DNA from: Pseudoclavibacter sp. AY1F1
GTDB lineage: Bacteria > Actinomycetota > Actinomycetes > Actinomycetales > Microbacteriaceae
DNA length: 64,000 bases
Direction: 5' to 3'
Assembly: GCF_002931075.1 (NCBI RefSeq)
Contig: NZ_PSTQ01000013.1
Span: 1-64,000 of the forward strand
Shown here: in pieces, positions 1-8,618 of the stretch
Layout: every line of letters begins with the position of its first letter
Numbering within the stretch: the stretch's first letter is position 1
Made by a program: the position numbers and the translations under genes
Notes under the pieces: model-generated
Told to the model about the DNA's origin: nothing
The model's input: the letters and a program-made list of their open reading frames with translations, nothing else
Databases searched by the model: none

Positions 1-101
1 TCCACACCCAACAACGTCTCTTCCACACCCAACAACGTCTCTTCCACACCCAACAACGTCTCTTCCACACCCAACAACGTCTCTTCCACACCCAACAACG
101 T
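1..101. repeat. 21-bp tandem repeat, 4.8 copies
   Basis: Four perfect 21-bp units start at 1, 22, 43 and 64, and a fifth matches for 17 bp (85-101). Each unit begins TCCACACCCAACAACG. The array is cut by the left window edge, so the copy number is a minimum. Plus-strand frame 1 is open from base 1 to a TGA at 235-237. It would encode a repeating Ser-Thr-Pro-Asn-Asn-Val-Ser heptapeptide and then an Ala/Pro/Glu-rich tail. This may be the C-terminus of a gene entering from the left, or non-coding DNA like the other arrays in this window. Confidence 0.9.
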
Positions 102-363
102 CCACTTCACACCCAGCGAGCAAGCCCGAGGAGCCGACGAGGTGGCCGCAGAACCGACGGCGGAACCGCCCTCGGCGACGGGCACCGCATCGTGCCACGG
201 CACCAATCCGCCTTCCTCCGACCCGGCCCCATTCTGATCCAAGAGAAACCGGGGGCCCGCGCTGGCCGCTGAACGACGTGGGGCTGACTCGGCGCGCGTT
301 GACTCGGCTCGGCTTGTCAAACGGAGTCGCACCGAACTAGGTAGGCGCAGCTCGGCCACCCGA

Positions 364-444
364 GAAGCCCAGCGAAGTCAGCCAAGTCAGCAAAGCCCAA
401 CGAAGCCAACGAAGCCAACGAAGCCAACGAAGCCAAGCAAAGCC
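364..444. repeat. 9-bp tandem repeat
   Basis: The unit CCAACGAAG is repeated perfectly four times at 397-432. Degenerate versions such as CAGCGAAGT and CCAAGCAAAG flank it on both sides. It lies 3' of the permease gene and appears non-coding. Confidence 0.85.
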
Positions 445-703
445 GGACCAGAGTTGGCCGGGTGAGACCGGGTCCGGGCGGCCGGGCGGGACCGGACCCG
501 GTCGGACCCGACCCGACCCGACCACCCTGCGCGCCTCTCGGCGTTCATGTCCAGGTCAAGGAGCCAGCCCAAAACGCACAGCATGGGCGTACCCCGATGC
601 TCTGCCTTCCGGCAGCGCCCTCGGGTCGGCACCGCAGCCCAAGCACCTCACGAGAGCTCAAGTCTGACAACAAGCTCCCGGCCCAGGACAATCCCAGACG
701 CCG

Positions 704-945
704 AGGTTCAGGGGTTCCGAAGCTCAGGGACTCAGAGACTCAGGGGCTCAGGGGCTCAGGGGCTCAGAGACTCAAAGACTCAAAGACTCAAAGACTCAAA
801 GACTCAAAGACTCAGAGGCTCAGGGACTCAGGGACTCCGAGACTCGAGGCTCAGGAACTCCGAGACTCGAGGCTCAGAGGCTCAGAGGCTCAGAGGCTCA
901 GACGTTCAGGGACTCAGAGACTCAAAGACTCAAAGCAGCAAAGTG
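704..945. repeat. Degenerate 8-bp tandem repeat, roughly 28 units
   Basis: An 8-bp period runs for about 240 bp. Runs of GACTCAAA, GGCTCAGG, GGCTCAGA and GGACTCAG form homogeneous blocks, which suggests local duplication of sub-variants. Because 8 is not a multiple of 3, all three frames stay open and give low-complexity proteins that should not be annotated as genes. Confidence 0.9.
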
Positions 946-1027
946 CTTCGGGTCACCAGAGTCTTGGCCAAGGAGGAGTCTGCGTCTCGTGTCGACCCCC
1001 GCCTGGGCCAGGGCCCCCGCCCGTCTT

Positions 1028-2491
1028 CTAGGAATGCTCCACGTGCTTCACGAGGTCGTCGAGTTCCTCCGCCTCGCGGCGGGCGACCCGCTTGCTGACG
1101 ACGAAGCGCCACATGAGTCCGAGGCCGATGAACCAGAACGGCAGGACGATGAGGCCAGCTCTGGTGTCCTCCCCCAGGAAGAGGGAGAAGAGGATGAAGG
1201 CGAAGAATGCCAGGATCACCCACGGCATGAAACGCCCGCCCGGCATCTTGAACTTCGAGGACTCGTGGAGTTCCGGGCGCTTCTTCCTGAACATGACGTA
1301 GCTCACGAGGATGATCGTCCAGGTCGCGATGAAGTTGAGGGAGCTCACCGACGTCACGACCGTGAAGGCCGCCATCACGTTGTCACCGAGAGCCAAGACG
1401 GGCAGCGCCGCGAAGAGGAACGCCGTCGTGAAGAACACGCCCTGCGTCGGCACGCCACTGGAATTGAGGAGGCCGAACCGCTTCGTGGCCTGACCGTCTT
1501 TCGCGAGCCCGTAAAGCATCCGCGTCGACGAATAGAAGCCAGAGTTGGCGCTCGACGCCGCAGAGGTCAGCACCACCAGGTTCACGACGATCGCGGCGGC
1601 TGGGAAGCCGATGAGCTCGAACATGGAAGTGAAGGGGCTCACACCGGGCCTGATCTGATCCCAGGGGGTCACGGACATGATGATGACCAGCGCGCCGACG
1701 TAGAAGACGAGGATGCGCACGACCACCGAGTTGATGGCCTTCGGCAGGTTCTTCTCCGGGTCCTCGGCCTCGGCGGACGCCGTGCCGACAAGCTCGATGC
1801 CGACAAACGCGAACACGCCCATCTGGAAGCCCAGGATGAACCCGCTGATCCCGAACGGGAACATTCCGCCGTGATCCCAGAGGTGCAAGACGGAAGCGGT
1901 GACGCCGTCAGCGCTCGTGAAGCCGGTGATGAGCAGGACGATGCCGACGGCGATGAGCGCGAGGATGGCGACGACCTTGATGATGGCGAACCAGAACTCG
2001 GTTTCGCCGAAGGCCTTGACGGGCTGCAAATTGAGCAGGAGTAAGCCGATGGCCGTGGCGATCGCCGGCGCCCAGGCGGGGATGTCGGCGTTGAAGAATG
2101 CCACGTAGCCGGTGATCGCGACGATGTCGGCGATGACCGTGATGACCCAGGCCAGCCAGTACGTCCACGCGACGACGTACCCGGCCGACGGGCCGATGAG
2201 ATCAGCCGCGACGTCCCCGAACGTCTTGTAGCTGAGGTTCGAGAGCAGGAGCTCTCCGAGCGCGCGCATGACGAAGAAGAGCGCAAATCCGACGATCGCG
2301 TAGACGAAGATGATGGAAGGCCCCGCGAGGCTGATCGTCGTGCCGGAGCCGAGGAAGAGCCCGGTGCCGATCGCCCCGCCGATGGCGAGCAGCTGAAGGT
2401 GGCGCGCTTTGAGTCCGCGACGTAGCCCGCCTCCGCCCGATCCCTCACCGTGAGGATGCTGCGCTTCAGTCTGCACTGCCCTGTTGGTCAC
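1028..2491 (-). CDS. cycA: CycA-type amino-acid:proton symporter (APC superfamily permease)
   Basis: A 487-residue, twelve-helix permease of the amino-acid transporter (AAT) family. The N-terminal segment LQLLAIGGAIGTGLFLGSG and the following SLAGPSIIFVY resemble Escherichia coli CycA, the D-serine/D-alanine/glycine importer. Substrate is therefore probably small neutral amino acids, although GABA- and proline-type relatives share the same signature. The start at 2491 lies 86 bp from the divergent kup start, so the two share a regulatory gap. The 3' end faces the repeat-rich region on the left. Family is certain; exact substrate is inference. Confidence 0.88.
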   Translation of the reverse strand: MTNRAVQTEAQHPHGEGSGGGGLRRGLKARHLQLLAIGGAIGTGLFLGSGTTISLAGPSIIFVYAIVGFALFFVMRALGELLLSNLSYKTFGDVAADLIGPSAGYVVAWTYWLAWVITVIADIVAITGYVAFFNADIPAWAPAIATAIGLLLLNLQPVKAFGETEFWFAIIKVVAILALIAVGIVLLITGFTSADGVTASVLHLWDHGGMFPFGISGFILGFQMGVFAFVGIELVGTASAEAEDPEKNLPKAINSVVVRILVFYVGALVIIMSVTPWDQIRPGVSPFTSMFELIGFPAAAIVVNLVVLTSAASSANSGFYSSTRMLYGLAKDGQATKRFGLLNSSGVPTQGVFFTTAFLFAALPVLALGDNVMAAFTVVTSVSSLNFIATWTIILVSYVMFRKKRPELHESSKFKMPGGRFMPWVILAFFAFILFSLFLGEDTRAGLIVLPFWFIGLGLMWRFVVSKRVARREAEELDDLVKHVEHS

Positions 2492-2565
2492 CGAAACCCC
2501 TCGATTCTGTTCGATGTCGAACCCCGGAATTCTAGTAGCCGGTCAGGACGCACGAGAACCGGGTC

Positions 2566-2577
2566 TACATTGGTCGC
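2566..2577 (+). promoter_or_regulatory. Putative leaderless promoter of kup
   Basis: The -10-like hexamer TACATT (2566-2571) is followed by six bases and then the ATG of kup at 2578. No Shine-Dalgarno sequence is visible. This spacing puts the transcription start at or next to the start codon. Confidence 0.5.
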
Positions 2578-4521
2578 ATGCACGATCTGCGCGCTGCGCG
2601 ACCCGAGGCTGCCGCCGCCTCACATCCCCGTACCAGCGGCGCCCTCCTCGCCCGGACGGCCGTCGGAGTCGCCGCCATCGGAATCGTCTTCGGCGACATC
2701 GGCACGAGCCCCCTCTACGCGCTCCGGGCTGTCTTCTCCGAGCACAACGGCATCGTGCAACCGAGCACAGCGCACGTCTACGGGTTGATCTCGCTCATCA
2801 TCTGGGCCGTCACGCTCCTCGTGACCGTCAAGTACGTTCTCTTCGTGCTCCGAGCTGATCACGAGGGCGAGGGCGGCATCCTGGCGCTCTCGACGCTCAT
2901 CGGGCGGCGACTGCGCGGCTCGAGACGCGCGATGGCAGCGACGACGCTCGTTGGCATCATCGGGGCTGCGCTTTTTTTTGGCGACAGCGTCATCACCCCG
3001 GCTGTCTCAGTGCTTTCCGCGGTGGAGGGGCTCGAGATCGCGCTACCTGGCACCGAGGCACTTGTCGTGCCGATCGCACTGGCCGTGCTCGTGGGGCTCT
3101 TCGCCCTGCAGCGGTTCGGCACCGCAGGCATCGGTCGACTCTTCGGCCCCATCATGCTGATCTGGTTCGTGACCCTCGCGTGCCTCGGAATCCCACACAT
3201 TGTCGCCCATCCCGAGATCCTGGCCGCGTTCTCCCCGCACCACGCCCTCGGCTTCATCATCGGTGAACCGCTCATCGCGGGGGTTGCTCTCGGCGCGGTT
3301 GTGCTGGCCGTCACCGGCGCCGAGGCGCTCTACGCCGACCTCGGCCATTTTGGGCGCTCCCCCATTTCCAAGGCCTGGCTGTTTGTCGTCTTCCCTGCGC
3401 TGACCATCTGCTACCTCGGCCAGGGAGCCCTCGTCATCGAGGATCCGACCGCCATCGACAACCCCTTCTTCCGGATGGCACCCGCTTGGGCCGTGTTCCC
3501 CCTCATCGGTCTGGCGACTCTCGCGACCGTCATCGCATCCCAGTCGGTGATCTCCGGCACCTTCTCCGTCGCGAGGCAGGCCATGCGGCTCGGCTTCCTG
3601 CCGAACCTCAGCGTCAAGCACACGTCGCGCGCCTCCATCGGCCAGATCTACATCCCCGTGGTCTCGACGCTGCTGCTCGTGCTCATCATCGGAGTGGTCC
3701 TCGGATTCCGGAACTCGGAGAACCTCGCCGCCGCTTACGGCCTCGCGGTGACCACCACCTTCCTCCTCACCTCGTCACTCTTCATCGTCTACCTGCGGCT
3801 CGTGTGGGAGTGGCCCTGGCACCGTATCCTCCTGGTGACGGTTCCCATCGTCGTGCTCGAACTCGCCTTCTTCGTCTCGGGTCTCGTGAAGTTCTTCGCC
3901 GGCGGCTGGCTGCCACTTGTGCTGGCCGGCGCACTCATCCTGACCATGCTCACGTGGCGTCGGGGCCGCGAGATCGTCACGGGCAGGCGCGAGCGCCTCG
4001 AGGGCACCCTGCAGGAGCTCATGAAGCGGCTCATCGCCGATCAGCCGACCCGCGTTCCGGGTTGGGCCGTCTACCCGCACGGCGGTGCTCGCACTGCTCC
4101 CCTGGCGCTGCGACTCAACACGCGGGTCAATCACGCGCTCCACGAGCACGTGCTGCTCGTGCGCGTCGCGACGGCCGATGTGCCGCACATCCCGGAACGA
4201 GGGCGTTGCAGGATCGACGACATCGGCCCGGCTCCTGAGGGGCTTGTCCACATCACCCTCACCTACGGGTTCCTCGACCGCCGCGACGTGCCCCTCTCAC
4301 TCCGGGATGCGAGGCTCGCTGGCACGGTCTCGCAGTTCGACAACGAGAGCGCGATCTTCTTCCTCTCCCGGATCGCCCTCCGTCCCGGACACGCAAGCGG
4401 CATGGCGACCTGGCGGGCCAAGTTCTTCGTGCTGTTGTCGCGCGGCGCCTCATCGCCGGCCACGCAGTTCGGGCTTCCGCCGGAGCAGACCGTGGAGATC
4501 TCTCCGCAGGTCCTGTTCTAG
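2578..4521 (+). CDS. kup: Low-affinity potassium uptake protein Kup
   Basis: A 647-residue K+:H+ symporter of the KUP/HAK/KT family. The N-terminal IGIVFGDIGTSPLYALR is the family hallmark. About twelve membrane helices follow, then a cytoplasmic C-terminal domain of roughly 190 residues. Length fits the family (620-660). The ATG at 2578 is supported by the -10 hexamer six bases upstream. The gene stands alone and ends ten bases from the convergent membrane-protein gene, which is the one convergent junction here too short to hold a repeat. Kup serves constitutive potassium uptake, often under acidic conditions. Confidence 0.93.
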   Translation: MHDLRAARPEAAAASHPRTSGALLARTAVGVAAIGIVFGDIGTSPLYALRAVFSEHNGIVQPSTAHVYGLISLIIWAVTLLVTVKYVLFVLRADHEGEGGILALSTLIGRRLRGSRRAMAATTLVGIIGAALFFGDSVITPAVSVLSAVEGLEIALPGTEALVVPIALAVLVGLFALQRFGTAGIGRLFGPIMLIWFVTLACLGIPHIVAHPEILAAFSPHHALGFIIGEPLIAGVALGAVVLAVTGAEALYADLGHFGRSPISKAWLFVVFPALTICYLGQGALVIEDPTAIDNPFFRMAPAWAVFPLIGLATLATVIASQSVISGTFSVARQAMRLGFLPNLSVKHTSRASIGQIYIPVVSTLLLVLIIGVVLGFRNSENLAAAYGLAVTTTFLLTSSLFIVYLRLVWEWPWHRILLVTVPIVVLELAFFVSGLVKFFAGGWLPLVLAGALILTMLTWRRGREIVTGRRERLEGTLQELMKRLIADQPTRVPGWAVYPHGGARTAPLALRLNTRVNHALHEHVLLVRVATADVPHIPERGRCRIDDIGPAPEGLVHITLTYGFLDRRDVPLSLRDARLAGTVSQFDNESAIFFLSRIALRPGHASGMATWRAKFFVLLSRGASSPATQFGLPPEQTVEISPQVLF

Positions 4522-4531
4522 GCGACTCGCC

Positions 4532-5023
4532 CTACGCCCGCTCGGCCTCGGCCCTCGCGAACCCGCTCAGGTAGGCCGGCACCAGTACCGAGGCCGTGAA
4601 GAGCAGCGTGAGCACGAAGGTGCAAGTCATGACCGTAAGCAGATCATAGGCTCCGCCGGAGATCCAGAAGCTGCAGAACGTGGCGCCCGCAGCGGCGAGG
4701 ATCGAGTGCCCGAGAGCAAGCGGCAGGACGCGACGCCGCGTGTACAGGCGCAGCCCGGTCGACACGCCGCGCTCCGCGGCAAGCGCGGCGACGGCCCCGA
4801 GGATGCACAGGCCCAGCATCGCGAGCCAACCGAGGAGCAGCTGCAGGAACCCCCGGCTGTCGAGCTGCACTCTGCCGTCGTCGGTGAGCAGCGCATAACC
4901 GAAAAACGCGACGATCCCGACGATGAGCAGCGTCGGCACGAGCCGACCGAGCAGCTCGCGCTGGTCTGGGCGGAACGCTGCGAGGGAAATCGAGGGGGCA
5001 TCATCTTCACGGGCGGCGCTCAC
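4532..5023 (-). CDS. Small four-helix membrane protein of unknown function
   Basis: A 163-residue integral membrane protein. After about 25 polar residues there are four hydrophobic helices, with charged loops such as LYTRRR, and a charged C-terminus (ARAEAERA). I do not recognise the family. The frame can be extended upstream to 5191, but that would run into the flotillin gene and add an Arg/Ser/Pro-rich segment typical of shadow translation. The GTG at 5023 is preferred because TACACT lies seven bases upstream. Position downstream of the flotillin operon hints at an envelope role, which is only contextual. Confidence 0.7.
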   Translation of the reverse strand: MSAAREDDAPSISLAAFRPDQRELLGRLVPTLLIVGIVAFFGYALLTDDGRVQLDSRGFLQLLLGWLAMLGLCILGAVAALAAERGVSTGLRLYTRRRVLPLALGHSILAAAGATFCSFWISGGAYDLLTVMTCTFVLTLLFTASVLVPAYLSGFARAEAERA

Positions 5024-5036
5024 GCCGGTCAGTGTA
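5024..5036 (-). promoter_or_regulatory. Putative leaderless promoter of the small membrane protein gene
   Basis: Read on the minus strand, TACACT (5036-5031) is followed by GACCGGC and then the GTG start at 5023. There is no ribosome-binding site between them. Confidence 0.45.
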
Positions 5037-5117
5037 GCCGCCTGAGACGATGAGGCGGGGCGACCCCAGTGGGGCCGCCCCGTCTCGGCGTGTGGTGCGG
5101 GTGAATCCGACCCTCGG

Positions 5118-6593
5118 CTACACGCCCGGAGTGGTGTCGCCCGTAGTGCCAGTCGGGTTGAGGCCGCCCTGCTTGGAGAACGAGCCAACAAGCTGCTGGA
5201 GGTCGATGCCCGTGAGCGTCTTCAGCACCTCCGTGCCCTCGCCAAGCACGGACCCGACCGTCTTCGTGACGGCGCTCGCGCCATCCGTCGAGATGACAGT
5301 GAGCTTCTCGATGTTGCTGATCGGGTCGGCCGCTGCGCGGACGATCTCCGGCAAACGCGAGATGATCTCCTGCGCGATCGCAGCCTCGCCATACTTCTGC
5401 AGCGCCTGGGCCTTCGCATCCGTCGCCGCTGCCTCTGCGAGACCTTCGGCCTGGATGGCTGCTGCGCGTGCGTCACCCTCGGCGCGGATACCGGCGGCCA
5501 GTGCGATCTGTCGGTCGCGGTCTGCCTCACCGGAGTAGCGAACAGCGGCGGCTGCCGCCTCGGCGTCCTGCACTGCCGCGACCTTGTTGGCTTCTGCCGT
5601 GCGGGTGCGCTTGTACACCTCGGCGTCCGTGGACGCGTTGTCGGTGTCGCGGATGGCGTTTGCCTGCTGGACCTTCGCGTAGGCATCTGCTTCAGCGGGC
5701 TTGCGGATCTCGATGTCGAGTCGTTCCTGCGTAACGAGCGCCTGCTCGATGAGCGCCTCGCGCTCCTGCTGGGCGACAAGGCGGTCCTGCTCGGCCCTCG
5801 CGAACTGACCGGCGGCCTCTGCTTCGGCGTTCGCGCGGTCCGTCTCCGCCTTGATCGAGGCCTGGCGCAGTCGCAATTCCTTCTCACGCTCGGCGATGCG
5901 CTCGGAAGCCTCGATCTTGGCGAACTCGGAGACACGTGCGGCCTCGGCTTCGCTGACCTCGGCGACTTGGCGTGCACGGGCAGACTCGGAACGGCCGAGG
6001 TTCTGCAGGTAGTCGCTGCCTGGTGTCGAGATGTCGGAGATGTTGAGGAGGTCGACCTGCAGGCCCTGCTCGATGAGGTCGGCCTTCGTCTCTGAGACGA
6101 CCCTGTCGGAGAGGCTCTTGCGGTCGGAGATGATCTGCTCGATCGTCATGTCACCGACGATCGAACGGAGCGAGCCCTCGAGCGACTCACGGATGATGTC
6201 GGTGAGCGCTTCCTGCTGATCGAGGAATCGCTGGGCCGCGCGGCGCACGCCCTCCTCGGTGCCGGACACCTTGAAGTTAATGGACGCCTTGATCGCGATC
6301 TTGATGCGATTCTTGTCGACACCCTCGACCTGGATGCCGATCTGACGCTGCTCGAGCGAGAGCGCGAAGCCCTGCTGCAGGATGGGCCAGACGAAGGTGC
6401 GGCCGCCGATGACGACGCGCTGCCCCGTCATGTCGCTCTGCGCCTTCTGTCCGGCGCCGCGTCCGACGATGATGAGCGCCTCGTTCGGAGGGACGCGTCG
6501 GATGCGCGACGCGATGAATACTCCGAGGGCGAGCAGCGCGATGATGATCGCGATGACGCCGATCACGGAGACGTTGGCAGTTATCAAGTCCAT
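5118..6593 (-). CDS. Flotillin-like SPFH/band 7 membrane scaffold protein
   Basis: A 491-residue flotillin homologue. One N-terminal transmembrane helix (about residues 8-28) is followed by an SPFH/PHB domain to about residue 200. A long Ala/Glu/Lys/Arg-rich coiled coil then runs to about 400, with the EA-repeats typical of flotillins, and a flexible Gly/Thr-rich tail closes the protein. Bacterial flotillins (FloT/YuaG type) organise ordered membrane microdomains and help assemble signalling and secretion complexes. An NfeD-like gene lies 90 bp upstream on the same strand, the usual flotillin operon partner, which supports the call. Confidence 0.9.
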   Translation of the reverse strand: MDLITANVSVIGVIAIIIALLALGVFIASRIRRVPPNEALIIVGRGAGQKAQSDMTGQRVVIGGRTFVWPILQQGFALSLEQRQIGIQVEGVDKNRIKIAIKASINFKVSGTEEGVRRAAQRFLDQQEALTDIIRESLEGSLRSIVGDMTIEQIISDRKSLSDRVVSETKADLIEQGLQVDLLNISDISTPGSDYLQNLGRSESARARQVAEVSEAEAARVSEFAKIEASERIAEREKELRLRQASIKAETDRANAEAEAAGQFARAEQDRLVAQQEREALIEQALVTQERLDIEIRKPAEADAYAKVQQANAIRDTDNASTDAEVYKRTRTAEANKVAAVQDAEAAAAAVRYSGEADRDRQIALAAGIRAEGDARAAAIQAEGLAEAAATDAKAQALQKYGEAAIAQEIISRLPEIVRAAADPISNIEKLTVISTDGASAVTKTVGSVLGEGTEVLKTLTGIDLQQLVGSFSKQGGLNPTGTTGDTTPGV

Positions 6594-6683
6594 ATGGGCT
6601 ATTTCCTGTCCTGGAGGTCGTGGATGATCATGCTGTGGTTGTACCGCGCCTGCCGCCTCGTGGAGTCAGCCCGCCGCAGGAAG

Positions 6684-7151
6684 TCAGTTCGATTCGCGCT
6701 CGACCTTGACGCGCGATCCAAGGTGCTGCACCACACGGATGCGGGCGCCCTGCTCGATCTCCCCTTCGGCGAACGCGAGCCTGCGCTCGATCTCGTGCGA
6801 GCCGTCGAGCGCTACTTCACCGCTGGAGTTCGTGATTCGCGACATTGCCGTCCCCGTGTCGCCGGTCACGTCCCGCGGGACGCCGTCGCTGCTTCGCGAG
6901 AGGTTGCGGACAAGGAGCGCAGAGCCGACGTAGGCGATGAGGCCGATGACGATCGCGACGATGTACGCCCAGAACTGCGGAAGCCCCATGCTGTCGGTGA
7001 TGGCGCCGGAAGCGCCGAACACGACGAGAGCAACGGCGAGGCCGGGAACCGAGAGCAGCCCGCCCGCATCCACGTCGAGGATCTCCCCGAAGAAGAGTGA
7101 GAAGACCAGGAGCCCAAGGCCGATCGCTCCGATGATGATGAAGACGGTCAT
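6684..7151 (-). CDS. NfeD-like membrane protein, flotillin partner
   Basis: A 155-residue protein. Three hydrophobic helices fill the first 85 residues and include the acidic loop FFGEILDVDAGG between helices 1 and 2. A soluble C-terminal region follows, with the Gly-Thr-Ala and Gly-Ala-Arg-Ile-Arg-Val pattern of the NfeD OB-fold. This is the short, protease-less NfeD1b/YuaF class, whose genes normally sit beside flotillin genes. It probably acts in the membrane with the flotillin encoded 90 bp downstream. Sequence divergence is high, so the family call rests partly on context. Confidence 0.78.
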   Translation of the reverse strand: MTVFIIIGAIGLGLLVFSLFFGEILDVDAGGLLSVPGLAVALVVFGASGAITDSMGLPQFWAYIVAIVIGLIAYVGSALLVRNLSRSSDGVPRDVTGDTGTAMSRITNSSGEVALDGSHEIERRLAFAEGEIEQGARIRVVQHLGSRVKVERESN

Positions 7152-7290
7152 GTCTGTGAGAGCTCCCTGGTGGCGCTGCGTACGGCAACGTCTGCCGCCG
7201 CCTGGCTTTCGAGTCTACCGATAGCCCAGGCGCCGCCGCGCGGGAACTTCTCCCCTCACGACGGCGCCTGGTTGCACGCGCGAGCTCCGA

Positions 7291-7986
7291 TCAGTCTTCG
7301 CCGAAGCCGGAGCTGATGAGCGCGGAGAGTTCGCTGACGGCCTGGTCGGCATCGGTGCCCGTCGCAGCGACCTCGATCTCCTGCCCCTTCGACGCCCCGA
7401 GGGAGATGATGCGCAGGAGGCTCTTGGCGTCCGCGCCGCCGATTGTGATCTGCGCTTCGAAACGTCCGGCCGCCGACACCAGCTGAGCCGCTGGCCTCGC
7501 GTGAAGCCCCTGCTCGTTGATGATCTCGACCCTCGCACTTGCCGACGGACCTGGCGTCTCGGCACCCTCTGGAACCACGGGAGCGGGCTCGACTTGCTCG
7601 CCGTCGCCGCGGGCCCAAGCCGATTTCCCGGCAGCCACGACATCGGCGAGCGAGGCACCGCCAGCCGCGGCGACCGCCGCCGCGACGGTTCCCTCCACGA
7701 GCGGCGCATCCACGAGGCGCACCTCGCCCGCGTCCTCGTCACGCATTTCGAGCACGGTCTCGGCCGTCAGCACCGCTGACCCGAGGTCCGCGAACACCGC
7801 CACGCCAGTCCCAGACTGCGCTTTGTCGATCGCGCTTTCGATGAGCTCGAAGCTCGTGCCGATGCGGCCGTCGTCGGTGCCGCCCGCGGGGACGATCGTC
7901 ACGTCCTCGGCCATCTGTGCCGCCAGCTCGACGAGTCCCTCAGCGATTCGCGACGAGTGCGAGACGACGACAATGCCGACCGTCAC
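7291..7986 (-). CDS. dhaM: DhaM phosphoryl donor subunit: EIIA-mannose and HPr domains fused
   Basis: A 231-residue two-domain protein. Residues 1-125 form a mannose-type EIIA (PTS IIA) domain with the phosphorylated His at residue 10 in VVSHSSRIAEG. Residues about 150-231 form an HPr domain with active His162 in GLHARPAAQL. DhaM passes phosphate from enzyme I/HPr to ADP bound in DhaL, making dihydroxyacetone phosphorylation PEP-dependent. The enzyme-I-like third domain of E. coli DhaM is absent, so the cell's general enzyme I must supply phosphate. The ATG overlaps the dhaL stop by four bases. Confidence 0.93.
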   Translation of the reverse strand: MTVGIVVVSHSSRIAEGLVELAAQMAEDVTIVPAGGTDDGRIGTSFELIESAIDKAQSGTGVAVFADLGSAVLTAETVLEMRDEDAGEVRLVDAPLVEGTVAAAVAAAGGASLADVVAAGKSAWARGDGEQVEPAPVVPEGAETPGPSASARVEIINEQGLHARPAAQLVSAAGRFEAQITIGGADAKSLLRIISLGASKGQEIEVAATGTDADQAVSELSALISSGFGED

Positions 7987-8615
7987 GAGGCCGCCTCGAC
8001 GGCGGCACCGAGCAGGTAGGCCGTCGACTGCGCGCCTGGGTCCCGGTGTCCCGCGCTGCGTTCACCCAGGTAGCTTGCCCGGCCCTTCCTCGCCACGAGG
8101 GGTTCGGTGGCAGCAGCGCCCTCGACAGCGGCGAATGCCGCAGCCCGAAGCACCGCGACTGCGTCATCGCCGGCTTCCGCCGCCTTGCTGGCAGCGGCGG
8201 CAGCTGGAGCCCACGCGTCGACCATCGTCTTATCCCCTGGCTGGGCCTTGCCGCGCTGCTGAAGCCCGGCGGACGCCGCCTCCACGAAGGCCGCAACGTC
8301 TCCAGGCTCCAGCTCTGGCTTGCCCTTGAGGGCGACGGCTCCCTTGAGGAAGGCTGATCCGTACAGCGGGCCAGCCGCTCCGCCAACCGTCGAGATGAGC
8401 GTCGTCGCCAGCAGCTTCAGGACGTCTGCCGGCGTCGCCTCGGCGTCGAGCGTCGGCAGCTTGCCGAGCGCCGCCTGGAAGCCACGATCCATGTTCTCGC
8501 CGTGGTCACCATCGCCGATGTTCCGATCGAGGTGAATGAGTTCGGTGCGGTTCTCCGACATGGAGGCAGCAGCGAGCTCCACCCATCTCCGAGCCCAGTT
8601 TCCATCGAGTGCCAT
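7983..8615 (-). CDS. dhaL: Dihydroxyacetone kinase ADP-binding subunit DhaL
   Basis: A 210-residue all-helical nucleotide-binding subunit. Asp30, Asp35 and Asp37 in HLDRNIGDGDHGENM are the Mg2+-nucleotide ligands of the family. It keeps a tightly bound ADP that is rephosphorylated by DhaM and transfers phosphate to the dihydroxyacetone held by DhaK. Length is standard. It is translated three bases after dhaK and overlaps dhaM, so the three subunits come from one transcript. Confidence 0.95.
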   Translation of the reverse strand: MALDGNWARRWVELAAASMSENRTELIHLDRNIGDGDHGENMDRGFQAALGKLPTLDAEATPADVLKLLATTLISTVGGAAGPLYGSAFLKGAVALKGKPELEPGDVAAFVEAASAGLQQRGKAQPGDKTMVDAWAPAAAAASKAAEAGDDAVAVLRAAAFAAVEGAAATEPLVARKGRASYLGERSAGHRDPGAQSTAYLLGAAVEAAS

Positions 8616-8618
8616 GTT

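Larger units (their letters stand above)
238..1027. other. Repeat-rich stretch without a convincing gene
   Basis: About 790 bp lie between the TGA at 237 and the 3' end of the permease gene. Several long frames are open here, but their products are low-complexity translations of short repeats, with no recognisable domain and no good ribosome site. The stretch holds a 9-bp array, a GC-rich segment with repeated GACCC/CGACC near 470-525, and a long degenerate 8-bp array. No clear rho-independent terminator with a T-run is seen for the permease. Confidence 0.6.

Noticed and set aside
1-101. CRISPR array at the left edge or at the other tandem arrays
   Set aside because: Units are directly abutting, without spacers, and no cas genes are present.
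462-1098. Two overlapping plus-strand open frames of about 185 codons rich in Ser, Lys, Asp and Gln
   Set aside because: They are translations of the 8-bp repeat, which stays open in all frames. They have no ribosome site and no domain, and they run into cycA.
989-2044. Long plus-strand open frame opposite cycA
   Set aside because: It is the antisense shadow of a well-supported permease gene; its product is Glu/Asp/Arg/His-rich without family resemblance.
5024-5191. Longer version of the small membrane protein starting at 5191
   Set aside because: It would overlap the flotillin gene, and the added residues are Arg/Ser/Pro-rich shadow sequence; the GTG at 5023 has a matching -10 element.
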